From an uncultured Clostridium sp. (GTDB lineage Bacteria > Bacillota > Clostridia > Lachnospirales > Lachnospiraceae): DNA of 46,158 nt. The first letter of the stretch is position 1, and each line of letters starts with the position of its first letter. The notes below the pieces were generated by a model, which did not search any database, was not told the DNA's origin, and saw only the letters and a program-made list of their open reading frames with translations. The position numbers and the translations under genes are program-made. Below are positions 7,415 to 14,138 of the stretch, in pieces. Location: contig UQFC01000008.1 of NCBI GenBank assembly GCA_900540335.1, positions 1 through 46,158 on the forward strand, read 5' to 3'.

Positions 7415-8383
7415 TTATTTCCAAGGTAAATCATCTATTGCCGATTCATCCGGCGTCATAAAACCCATGCCATCAGGCATCGGCTGTGGCTGTTCCTCCT
7501 GCTGCTGTTCAAAAGGAATCGCCTGCTGTGCTGGTTCTTTTGTTTCCTGCGGTTGTGGCTGTTCTACCGGTGCAGGCTCTTTCTTCGCTTGCTCCATCTG
7601 TGCGAACACGTCAACCGGCGCACCGTTATCCGGTAATGCGGCTGTTGCTGTTCTTCCATCAATGAATACCGGCTGACCGTTTTCAAACTCCACATCGCCG
7701 CCTGCAAGATAGGCTTTCTGCTGTTCGATGTTGTCAAAATCAAGGTCAATCAGCTTGCACAATCTACGGAGGACTGTCTTTTTATACATCTCTCCTGTGC
7801 TGCTCTTCCAAGCCTGGCTGTCTTTGGCTTTGGAATATGTATTTCTGACATTCTCAATTTCTTCTACGCTCATAGTGTCATACATCATGGAACCATCCTT
7901 GAAAACCACAATCGCAAAAGCTCCAATCATTGGCTTATTTGAAAATGGCTGTGGTCTGTAAATCACATTCTGAATGCCTGCGTCCACCTCTTCTGTAAAG
8001 AAATCATCCTCCCTGACCACCTTTGCGAATATATCCTTAATCGGGTTTCTGGAAAACCTCTTGCACATCTTGATTTCGCCCTTGTAGTCCGTCTGGAAGT
8101 TAAGTTCTCCTCCATACGGAATCGCATAACATTCTCCATTGAAATAATCCAACCCCAGATATGCCGCTTTGCACAAGCACACTGCCATTGATTCAAATGT
8201 CAGCTTGCAAAGCTCCGTCTTTTTCTTTTTGTCTTTCAGCATTTCGGAAATAACCGTAACCGTATTCAAGGCGAAACGCTCCTGATTAAATCCTGCTGGC
8301 AATGCTGCTTTGTGGGTAGTCAATTCCTTGATAATCGAACTCTGCACCCCTGAAAGCCACTGTTTTTCTGTCATTTCTGCCAT
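7415..8383 (-). CDS. recT: RecT single-strand annealing protein
   Basis: This 322-residue protein matches RecT. Visible family segments include the early helical region with LNTVTVISEML, LGLDYFNGECYAIPYGGE, the LNFQTDYKGEIKMCKR strand, and KKTVLRRLCKLIDLD near residue 205. The C-terminal 80 residues are a Gln/Pro/Glu-rich tail, likely disordered. RecT proteins pair complementary single strands made by the partner nuclease. The start at 8383 has AGGAGG 8 bases upstream. That start lies inside the 3' end of the upstream 118-codon frame, an overlap of about 98 bases in another frame. Confidence 0.92.
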   Translation of the reverse strand: MAEMTEKQWLSGVQSSIIKELTTHKAALPAGFNQERFALNTVTVISEMLKDKKKKTELCKLTFESMAVCLCKAAYLGLDYFNGECYAIPYGGELNFQTDYKGEIKMCKRFSRNPIKDIFAKVVREDDFFTEEVDAGIQNVIYRPQPFSNKPMIGAFAIVVFKDGSMMYDTMSVEEIENVRNTYSKAKDSQAWKSSTGEMYKKTVLRRLCKLIDLDFDNIEQQKAYLAGGDVEFENGQPVFIDGRTATAALPDNGAPVDVFAQMEQAKKEPAPVEQPQPQETKEPAQQAIPFEQQQEEQPQPMPDGMGFMTPDESAIDDLPWK

Positions 8384-8639
8384 CGTCTGTAACCTCCTGT
8401 TTTTGTGTTTTTATATATCTCTCAAATTCCATCATCCCGGTTGAAACTTCATTTATTGCATTTCTGATAAAATATTCTTTTATCACATCCGGGAGTAAAT
8501 ACGGAATGTAAGATTCATCCTTACCGGCTACTGCCGCTTTTCTCTCTGCGTACCGAACCAGTTCTGTAAACTTCTCGTCTGTCATGCTGTACCCTTGTTC
8601 CTCTGCATCTTTTCTTATGCCCTCGTATAATTCCTGCAT
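8286..8639 (-). CDS. Hypothetical phage protein overlapping recT start
   Basis: The product (117 residues from ATG 8639) begins MQELYEGIRKDAEEQGYSMT and has a helical, charged first 80 residues. The final 35 residues are read out of frame through the recT ribosome binding site and first codons, so that tail may be little conserved. GAGGAG lies before the ATG; a TTG one codon earlier is the other possible start. No domain is recognised. It overlaps the upstream membrane-protein frame as well, so either or both tails may be incidental read-through. Confidence 0.5.
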   Translation of the reverse strand: MQELYEGIRKDAEEQGYSMTDEKFTELVRYAERKAAVAGKDESYIPYLLPDVIKEYFIRNAINEVSTGMMEFERYIKTQKQEVTDDGRNDRKTVAFRGAEFDYQGIDYPQSSIASRI

Positions 8640-8823
8640 CAATCAGCACTCCTCTCATCATCCTTATGAGCCATTCAATAAAAAGCATAAACTCCGGTAC
8701 TAACCATTCACCGCCTATTGCAAAATGCCCCTGCGTGTTGTATCTCACTCTGATAAGCACTCCTAACAGTGTGAATCCAACAGTTAATGCTATCCAGTGT
8801 TTCACTATCATGCGTTCCAGCAT
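8521..8823 (-). CDS. Small phage membrane protein
   Basis: This 100-residue frame starts MLERMIVKHWIALTVGFTLL. It has two hydrophobic stretches: about 7-24 (VKHWIALTVGFTLLGVLI) and about 41-62 (WLVPEFMLFIEWLIRMMRGV). It is probably a membrane protein. GGAGG sits 9 bases upstream of the ATG. The last 40 residues are Arg-rich and overlap the next gene's start by about 120 bases in another frame. Function is unknown. Confidence 0.5.
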   Translation of the reverse strand: MLERMIVKHWIALTVGFTLLGVLIRVRYNTQGHFAIGGEWLVPEFMLFIEWLIRMMRGVLIDAGIIRGHKKRCRGTRVQHDRREVYRTGSVRREKSGSSR

Positions 8824-8827
8824 CTTT

Positions 8828-9430
8828 TCATTCCTCCCTGTCTATGTAAAAATCATGCCCACCATGCGAATACAGGTAATTCAGATTATCTCTGTGCCAT
8901 GTGCTACTGCTTTCACTCTCGAAATAGGTTGCTCCCAGGCTGCCGTCCCACTTTTCTGATACAATCATCTGCAAAGCTTCGAAGCATTCTTTGTCCGGCT
9001 CCACCTTTTGAAATCTTCCGTTTGCAACCGGTGTGAATTGCCCTTTTTCGTAAATAACATCTGATACCGTATCAGGAAATCCCTCTGCTTTTGTTCTATT
9101 CAGAACTACCAACATGACAAGAGCTTTCCCCTCCACATCTTCGCCCTCGGCTTCTGCCATGGCTATTTTGCAAAGCATATAGGCATCATCCGCATTTATT
9201 TCTTCATTCATGATTGTGCTGGTATATTCTGTCTTGAATGTCTCCTGCGGTTTCTCTGTGGTAATTGTTTGTGTGTTATCTTCAATAGAAACTTCATAAC
9301 CAGATACATCCTGCGCTGATGCAGTATATCTTTGTTTCCCATGCATACACACTGTCATTTGAACTGCGGCAAACATCATCGCCGCATCAACTACAAGGAC
9401 CTTAATTTTTCTTTTATGCGCTCTTTGCAT
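8828..9430 (-). CDS. SleB-family cell wall hydrolase
   Basis: This 200-residue protein has a basic N terminus and a hydrophobic segment (about 9-28, VLVVDAAMMFAAVQMTVCM) acting as signal or anchor. A Thr/Glu-rich linker follows, then a hydrolase-2 (SleB/CwlJ) domain from about residue 75: ICKIAMAEAEGEDVEGKALV-like region with the likely catalytic Glu, VVLNRTKAEGFPDTVSDVIY, QFTPVANGRF and a C-terminal ATYFESESSSTWHR segment. SleB enzymes cut cortex peptidoglycan of spores. Here the gene lies in the early phage operon rather than beside the lysis genes, so its role might be in infection or lysogeny of a spore-former. The function within the phage is inference. Confidence 0.85.
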   Translation of the reverse strand: MQRAHKRKIKVLVVDAAMMFAAVQMTVCMHGKQRYTASAQDVSGYEVSIEDNTQTITTEKPQETFKTEYTSTIMNEEINADDAYMLCKIAMAEAEGEDVEGKALVMLVVLNRTKAEGFPDTVSDVIYEKGQFTPVANGRFQKVEPDKECFEALQMIVSEKWDGSLGATYFESESSSTWHRDNLNYLYSHGGHDFYIDREE

Positions 9431-9569
9431 TGTTATCTCCTTTCAGCGGCGTAACGAATATCCCTAAATCAAGTTCTGGCATCGACTGTACAGCCTCCAA
9501 AAGTTCCTCGTCAGAGCAGATATTAAATTCTTCTTTCAGGACTTCTTTCAGTCTGTCAATCAATTCCAT
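9414..9569 (-). CDS. Small phage ORF, 51 residues
   Basis: A short frame beginning MELIDRLKEVLKEEFNICSD and ending GDNNAKSA lies between the XRE gene and the SleB-like gene. It has AGAGGAAG upstream and its TAA overlaps the first codons of the hydrolase gene. Those spacings fill an otherwise 145-base gap in a tightly packed operon, which argues that it is translated. It has no recognised domain and is predicted to be acidic and helical. Confidence 0.5.
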   Translation of the reverse strand: MELIDRLKEVLKEEFNICSDEELLEAVQSMPELDLGIFVTPLKGDNNAKSA

Positions 9570-9574
9570 GATTT

Positions 9575-10036
9575 TTACTTCCTCTCCGCTATCATTCGCA
9601 GTTCTGTAATAGCCTTGTAAACTCCGTCTAAAGACTGGACCATTTCTTTTAGTTTTTCTCTCTCTGCAGCTTCGACTTTTCCATCCTCGGCAATCCTCAA
9701 TAATGTTTTTTGGATTTTGTCGATTTTCTCATCCTCCAACCCTGCAAGCATTCTTACCGTAATGCCCTCTATATTCCCTGCCTCTGTTGCTATTGGCAGT
9801 TCCTTTCCTATCGGACATTCGCTCTTGCAGTAGATGCATTTCAGCTCTGGTGCGTTGTACACCTCCGCCATCATCACAACCACATCTACAGGAATGTTTT
9901 TCGTTATTCCTAATTCGTAATGTGCAAGGGTTGATTCGGAAATTCCAAGTATTTCAGCCGCTCCGGCTCTGCTGTTCAATCTCTCATTATGTATTGCAGC
10001 TTTTTTCCTGCACTCAAAATACACGTTTTCGTTCAT
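9575..10036 (-). CDS. XRE-family regulator with Cys-rich linker
   Basis: This 153-residue protein has an N-terminal helix-turn-helix of the XRE type (about residues 18-62: SRAGAAEILGISESTLAHYE). A short CIYCKSECPIGKE segment (three Cys) near 70 follows, then a helical C-terminal region rich in Lys and Glu (85-150) probably used for dimerisation. It is the second regulator of the leftward early operon, 21 bases after the Cro-like gene. Similar proteins are common in Lachnospiraceae prophages. Whether it is an activator, an antirepressor or another repressor is unknown. Confidence 0.75.
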   Translation of the reverse strand: MNENVYFECRKKAAIHNERLNSRAGAAEILGISESTLAHYELGITKNIPVDVVVMMAEVYNAPELKCIYCKSECPIGKELPIATEAGNIEGITVRMLAGLEDEKIDKIQKTLLRIAEDGKVEAAEREKLKEMVQSLDGVYKAITELRMIAERK

Positions 10037-10057
10037 ATCCTGTAACCATCCTCTATG

Positions 10058-10300
10058 TCAGTTCTCTTCGCTTTGCCCTATACTATTAGCAGGTTGATAA
10101 ATGGCATCGTAATCATTGCTGATTCCCAGACAATCACTCACTTTGTTTACTGCCGGTTGGCTGTAAATCCTGCCGTTAATAATTGAGGATAAATATGGTC
10201 TTGCCAGCCCGGTTTTTGTTGCCAGCTCGGACACATCCATGTCCTTGTCAATTAAGGTGTGCTTTACCAACTTGCACCAAGGCGGAAGTCTTTTCTTCAT
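10058..10300 (-). CDS. Cro-like XRE regulator
   Basis: This 80-residue protein consists almost entirely of a helix-turn-helix: KDMDVSELATKTGLARPYLS followed by SIINGRIYSQPAVNKVSDCL. It is the first leftward gene after the divergent control region, the position of Cro in lambda-like phages, opposite the CI-like gene at 10,485. It probably binds the same inverted repeats and shuts down repressor or early transcription. Size and position support the call; the operator choice is inferred. Confidence 0.8.
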   Translation of the reverse strand: MKKRLPPWCKLVKHTLIDKDMDVSELATKTGLARPYLSSIINGRIYSQPAVNKVSDCLGISNDYDAIYQPANSIGQSEEN

Positions 10301-10350
10301 CTCGCACCCTCCCTTTCTCGGTTCCGCTTATTCTTTACTTTTGTAAGGTT

Positions 10351-10368
10351 CTCATGTAAAATAATGAG
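10351..10368. promoter_or_regulatory. Candidate phage operator O1 (CTCAT-N8-ATGAG)
   Basis: An inverted repeat CTCAT-N8-ATGAG lies between the Cro-like gene and the early promoter. Its half-site resembles the ACTCA/TGAGT arms of the site inside the early promoter at 10,418-10,433, and a further single TGAGT occurs at 10,460-10,464. Repetition of the same half-site in this short region suggests a common phage repressor target. Confidence 0.5.
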
Positions 10369-10411
10369 TATGTAATCTTTATTTCATTCTCAAATGCATC
10401 TTACATTGGTA

Positions 10412-10440
10412 ACTATAACTCATAGTTTTGAGTAGGTCAA
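10412..10440 (-). promoter_or_regulatory. Phage early promoter with operator in its spacer
   Basis: On the minus strand, -35 TTGACC (10,435-10,440) and -10 TATAGT (10,412-10,417) are separated by exactly 17 bases. The spacer contains the 16-bp inverted repeat ACTCATAGTTTTGAGT (10,418-10,433, arms of 5 bp with 6 between). A repressor bound there would block RNA polymerase directly. The promoter points toward the Cro-like gene and the whole leftward early operon. For the rightward repressor gene no equally good promoter was found. Confidence 0.72.
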
Positions 10441-10484
10441 CCCCTGTAACGCATTTTTTTGAGTTTTTATTTTAGGAGGTCATT

Positions 10485-10844
10485 ATGTTATACGATAGAT
10501 TTCGTGAAGCCTGCGAAAAGCGAGGCACTACAATAACACAAGTTCTGCGTGATATAGGGCGTGCAGAGGGAAATACAGGGAGCTGGAAAGCAGGAAAATC
10601 CCCGAAACTGGACATTGTTATGGAAATGGCTGAACACCTCAACATGACATTGGATGATTTTGTATATGGCGATAACCCACCTATCGCAAAACCATCAACA
10701 CAAAATAGTGAGTTATCCAATATGGAGCAGGAACTTCTTGAGGTTTTCTCCCACATACCGGCGGACAGACAGCAACTGTGCCTGGACTTCTTACGCACTC
10801 ATATGGTCCAGCCTGAAAAGTATGCCGACAAGATGAACGCATAA
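10485..10844 (+). CDS. CI-like XRE phage repressor
   Basis: This 119-residue protein has an N-terminal helix-turn-helix (about 6-62: TTITQVLRDIGRAEGNTGSW, then KLDIVMEMAEHLNMTLDDFV) and a short helical C terminus (ELSNMEQELLEVFSHIPADR) without any peptidase residues. It therefore is not the LexA-like self-cleaving type. A strong TTAGGAGGT precedes the ATG. Divergent placement next to the integrase identifies it as the lysogeny repressor. Induction would need an antirepressor or another route, since no cleavage domain is present. Confidence 0.85.
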   Translation: MLYDRFREACEKRGTTITQVLRDIGRAEGNTGSWKAGKSPKLDIVMEMAEHLNMTLDDFVYGDNPPIAKPSTQNSELSNMEQELLEVFSHIPADRQQLCLDFLRTHMVQPEKYADKMNA

Positions 10845-10912
10845 TTACTTTGGACTATGCCAGATACCGGCATCTTAATAAACCAGAATAATTTTAGAAA
10901 GGACGGTGTACT

Positions 10913-11098
10913 ATGTCAAAAACTGACAATATCATAAAACTGTATGAGCCATCATCTAAGTGCAATGACAGCGAGCGTGATGCTTACGTTCAGGAACTCC
11001 AGCGTTTGCTTGCTTGCTATCAGCTTGCCAGCTCGGATGATAAAAATGTCGTTTGGGCAGTGCTGAACAAATATGCACCGCATATCGACACGATATAG
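10913..11098 (+). CDS. Hypothetical protein of lysogeny operon, 61 residues
   Basis: The 61-residue product (start MSKTDNIIKLYEPSSKCNDS) is mostly helical with VQELQRLLACYQLA. The ribosome binding site AAAGGACG is upstream. Its stop codon overlaps the stem of the terminator at 11,097-11,120. It lies between the repressor and the integrase and is co-oriented with both. No function is recognised. Confidence 0.6.
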   Translation: MSKTDNIIKLYEPSSKCNDSERDAYVQELQRLLACYQLASSDDKNVVWAVLNKYAPHIDTI

Positions 11099-11120
11099 CC
11101 CCAGGCATGGGGCTTTTCTT
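11097..11120 (+). terminator. Terminator between lysogeny ORF and integrase
   Basis: A 6-bp GC-rich stem AGCCCC / GGGGCT with a 6-base loop is followed by TTTTCTT. It should end transcripts from the repressor operon before the integrase gene, allowing separate or attenuated integrase expression. Confidence 0.7.
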
Positions 11121-11139
11121 GTTGTATGGGAAAAACATT

Positions 11140-12879
11140 ATGAGAAATAAATCATTGGCAGGAAGAGCCAATAACCGGGCAGAACGCCCTCGTAAGGTTG
11201 CTATTTACATTCGTGTATCTACAACCCATCAGATAGATAAGGATTCTCTGCCGATGCAGCGCAAGGACCTTATCGCATATTGTGAACTTATCCTCGGCAT
11301 TGAGGATTACGAAATATTTGAGGATGCAGGATACTCCGGGAAAAACACCGACCGGCCTGCGTTCCAAGAAATGATGCAGAAAATACGTTCCGGCTCATTC
11401 TCCCATTTGCTTGTGTGGAAAATAGACCGTATCTCTCGTAATCTTCTGGACTTTGCAGAAATGTACGAAGAGCTTCAATCCCTGCGAGTAACTTTTGTCA
11501 GTAAAAATGAGCAGTTCGATACGTCAAATGCTATGGGCGAAGCTATGCTCAAAATCATTTTGGTGTTTGCGGAGCTGGAACGAAACATGACATCGGAGCG
11601 TGTTACCGCAACAATGATTTCAAGAGCCAATCAGGGACTTTGGAATGGTGGCAGGGTTCCTTACGGATATTCCTACGATGCAGAAACTTCTGTGTTCTCC
11701 ATCATCCAGGATGAAGCGGATGTGTGTCAGCTTATGAAAACAGACTATTTCGAGCATAAGTCTATTATTCATACAGCAAAGTTGCTAAACGATAGGAAAG
11801 TTCCTACCAGGTCAGGTGCGCTCTGGTCCCCTACTGCGGTATGGAAAATACTGTCCAGTCCTTTTTACGCCGGTATCTACCGATACAATCATTACAAGGG
11901 AACTGAAAACAGAACCATCAATCCAGAGGAAGAGTGGGTTCTTGTCCCAGACCATCATCCTGCAATATTTACTTTGGAGGAACACGAAAAGATATGTGAT
12001 ATTATGGATACAAATAAAAGAATGTCTAATCTCCCAGGGCAAAAACACCGGGCAAAAAATGTGTATGCCTTTTCCGGCATCCTTTACTGCGGAAAGTGTG
12101 GCAGTAAATTAGTTTCTACTCCCGGAAGATTGCAAGCCGATGGATTCCGCACTACCACTTATTCGTGCCCGAAAAAGAGGAAAACGCATGAGTGCGATAA
12201 TCCATCTATAAATGATTTGATTGTCGGAGAGTTTGTCATAAATTATATTTTGAATATGCTCAATGCGAAAAGTTCTTTTTCCTCCATCAGTTCCCCTGCG
12301 GAACTTGAAGAGCATTTGCTTTATGGTGGTTCATTCAAGGACGTGCAGCATATCTCGGAAGATGGTCTGAATGAATTTTACAATCTTCTATCTCGGTACG
12401 GTTCGGATAGTTCCTATGTCTTTGCTGTGAAACGTCCTCGTAAGAAAAAGGCTGCTGTCAATCCAGAGGTTGAAGCTCTCCGCAAGGATAAGGAGAAACA
12501 GGAACGTGCTCTGAAACGATTGCAGGATTTATACCTTTATTCCGAAAGGGCAATGACCGAAAAAGATTTCATCATACAGAAGAATGAAATATCCTCCAGG
12601 ATTCAGGATATTAACACCCGGCTCGGTATGGTTACGCACGATGCTAATTCCACATTGTCAGATGAGGATTTTGTACGGCAAGCAAGCCACCTCCTCATTA
12701 CGAAAAAACTTATTGGTCGAGAATATATTTATTATAAATCCCTGGCGCAGACTGTTTCTCCTGATGTGCTCAAGATATACATGGAAACTATTTTAGATTC
12801 CGTCTATGTGATTGATGGACGTGTTTCCTCCATCATATTCAAGAACGGCCTTACCCATACTTTTATATACAAAAAATGA
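11140..12879 (+). CDS. Large serine integrase/recombinase
   Basis: The 579-residue protein begins MRNKSLAGRANNRAERPRKV. It has a serine-recombinase catalytic domain with IYIRVST (nucleophile Ser27) and the arginine-bearing KIDRISRNL and ELERNMTSER motifs. A recombinase DNA-binding domain (WNGGRVPYGYS... WSPTAVWKILSSPFYAG) follows, then a zinc ribbon (CGKCGSKL ... CPKKRKTHEC) and a C-terminal coiled-coil of Lys/Glu-rich helices. This is the usual full length for phage large serine integrases, which join short attP and attB sites. A longer frame starts at 11,053 but would begin upstream of the terminator hairpin, so I chose ATG 11,140, although its ribosome site is weak. Confidence 0.93.
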   Translation: MRNKSLAGRANNRAERPRKVAIYIRVSTTHQIDKDSLPMQRKDLIAYCELILGIEDYEIFEDAGYSGKNTDRPAFQEMMQKIRSGSFSHLLVWKIDRISRNLLDFAEMYEELQSLRVTFVSKNEQFDTSNAMGEAMLKIILVFAELERNMTSERVTATMISRANQGLWNGGRVPYGYSYDAETSVFSIIQDEADVCQLMKTDYFEHKSIIHTAKLLNDRKVPTRSGALWSPTAVWKILSSPFYAGIYRYNHYKGTENRTINPEEEWVLVPDHHPAIFTLEEHEKICDIMDTNKRMSNLPGQKHRAKNVYAFSGILYCGKCGSKLVSTPGRLQADGFRTTTYSCPKKRKTHECDNPSINDLIVGEFVINYILNMLNAKSSFSSISSPAELEEHLLYGGSFKDVQHISEDGLNEFYNLLSRYGSDSSYVFAVKRPRKKKAAVNPEVEALRKDKEKQERALKRLQDLYLYSERAMTEKDFIIQKNEISSRIQDINTRLGMVTHDANSTLSDEDFVRQASHLLITKKLIGREYIYYKSLAQTVSPDVLKIYMETILDSVYVIDGRVSSIIFKNGLTHTFIYKK

Positions 12880-12906
12880 TGTCGGTATAACTGCCTGGAA
12901 TAAAAC

Positions 12907-12942
12907 AACCCAGAAGCCTCAACGCTCCTGGGTTTTATTTTA
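12907..12942. terminator. Bidirectional terminator between integrase and queA
   Basis: A 7-bp stem AACCCAG / CTGGGTT with a 14-base loop is flanked by TTTTATTTTAT on the plus strand and by a T-rich TTGTTTTATT on the minus strand. It can serve both the rightward integrase and the leftward queA. The phage attachment junction should lie close to here. Confidence 0.75.
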
Positions 12943-13001
12943 TCCCATTATTCAGTTATTTTTCAGGTATGGGATTTCCTTACAAAAGTAAGAAAACGGT
13001 G

Positions 13002-14036
13002 TTATTCGATAAACATGGCATCCCCGAAGCTGAAGAAGCGATAGCGCTCTTTAATGGCCTCATCATAGGCATGAAGCACATGCTCTCTTCCTGCCAGGGC
13101 GGAAACCAGCATCACCAGAGTGGATTCCGGCAGATGAAAATTGGTAATCAGGCAGTCCAGAATCTTAAACTGATATCCCGGGTAAATAAAAATCTCAGTC
13201 CAGCCGCTTCCTGCCCGCAGAATTCCGTCTTCTCCTGTTGCAGACTCAAGGGTCCGGCAGCTGGTAGTTCCCACACAGATTACCCGTCCGCCTGCGGCCT
13301 TTGTTTCATTGATTTTCTTTGCTTCTGCTTCCTCCACCATATAAAATTCCGAATGCATATGGTGATCCAGAACATTTTCCACCTTTACCGGACGGAAGGT
13401 TCCCAGTCCCACATGGAGGGTGACATGGGCAATTTTAACGCCCATCTCCTGGATCTCCTCCAGAAGCTCCTTTGTAAAATGCAGTCCTGCTGTCGGCGCT
13501 GCCGCAGAGCCCTCGTGCTTTGCGTAAACGGTCTGATAACGGTTTTTATCCTGAAGCTGATGGGTAATGTAGGGCGGCAGAGGCATCTGACCAAGCTGAT
13601 CCAGAATCTCCTCAAAAATACCGTCATAGGAAAACTGGATCAGACGGTTTCCCTCATCTACAACATCCAGCACCGTTCCCTTTAACAATCCGTCACCAAA
13701 CTCCAGCACTGCACCGGGGCGGCATTTTTTTCCCGGCTTTACCAAAGTCTCCCAGATATCATTTTCCCGCCGCTTTAACAGCAGTACCTCAATCTTTGCC
13801 CTGGTATCCTCCTTCACGCCAAACAGACGCGCCGGAATGACCTTGGTATCGTTAATTACAAGGCAGTCCCCCGGTTTTAAATAAGAAACAATATCCCGGA
13901 AGTGCCTGTGCTCGATTTCACCGGTTTCTTTATCCAGCACCAGAAGTCTGGATGAAGACCGATCCTCCAGAGGATCCTGTGCAATCAGTTCCTGCGGCAA
14001 ATCAAAATAAAAGTCCTTTACATTCATCATTTCCAT
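13002..14036 (-). CDS. queA: tRNA preQ1 ribosyltransferase-isomerase QueA
   Basis: QueA transfers and rearranges the ribose of S-adenosylmethionine onto preQ1 in tRNA to make epoxyqueuosine, in the cytoplasm. Family segments are clear: VKDFYFDLPQELIAQDPLE at the N terminus, RHFRDIVSYLKPGDCLVIND, GQMPLPPYI, YAKHEGSAAAPTAGLHFT, HVTLHVGLGTFRPV and the C-terminal NFHLPESTLVMLVSAL. The start is ATG 14,036, with AGGA 7 bases upstream, giving 344 residues; an in-frame extension to 14,117 lacks any homologous sequence. It lies about 100 bases downstream of a membrane-anchored protein and probably shares its promoter. Other queuosine genes are not in the window. Confidence 0.96.
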   Translation of the reverse strand: MEMMNVKDFYFDLPQELIAQDPLEDRSSSRLLVLDKETGEIEHRHFRDIVSYLKPGDCLVINDTKVIPARLFGVKEDTRAKIEVLLLKRRENDIWETLVKPGKKCRPGAVLEFGDGLLKGTVLDVVDEGNRLIQFSYDGIFEEILDQLGQMPLPPYITHQLQDKNRYQTVYAKHEGSAAAPTAGLHFTKELLEEIQEMGVKIAHVTLHVGLGTFRPVKVENVLDHHMHSEFYMVEEAEAKKINETKAAGGRVICVGTTSCRTLESATGEDGILRAGSGWTEIFIYPGYQFKILDCLITNFHLPESTLVMLVSALAGREHVLHAYDEAIKERYRFFSFGDAMFIE

Positions 14037-14138
14037 GTTTTTATCCTGCTCTCTGTGTATGATTCTTTGAACTACCCATTGTCTAAAGCCAGTGGGATTG
14101 CGGTAGCCTTTTTTCAAAAGTCGAATCTTCTCCTGTCT

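Larger units (their letters stand above)
1..12990. mobile_element. Partial prophage: early, replication and lysogeny modules
   Basis: A continuous run of phage-type genes fills the left quarter of the window. The leftward genes encode ParB-like, ArpU/RinA-like, RusA, DnaC-like, RecT and XRE proteins. The rightward genes are a CI-like repressor and a large serine integrase. The integrase ends about 120 bases from the housekeeping gene queA, so the right attachment site should lie between about 12,880 and 13,002. Terminase, head, tail and lysis genes are not in the window and presumably continue to the left. The right boundary is inferred, not seen as a repeat, because the left end is missing. 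Intact reading frames throughout suggest a recent or functional element. Confidence 0.9.

Noticed and set aside
11053..11139. Longer integrase start 29 codons upstream
   Set aside because: It would overlap the preceding ORF and begin before a terminator hairpin; the extra residues do not resemble serine recombinases.
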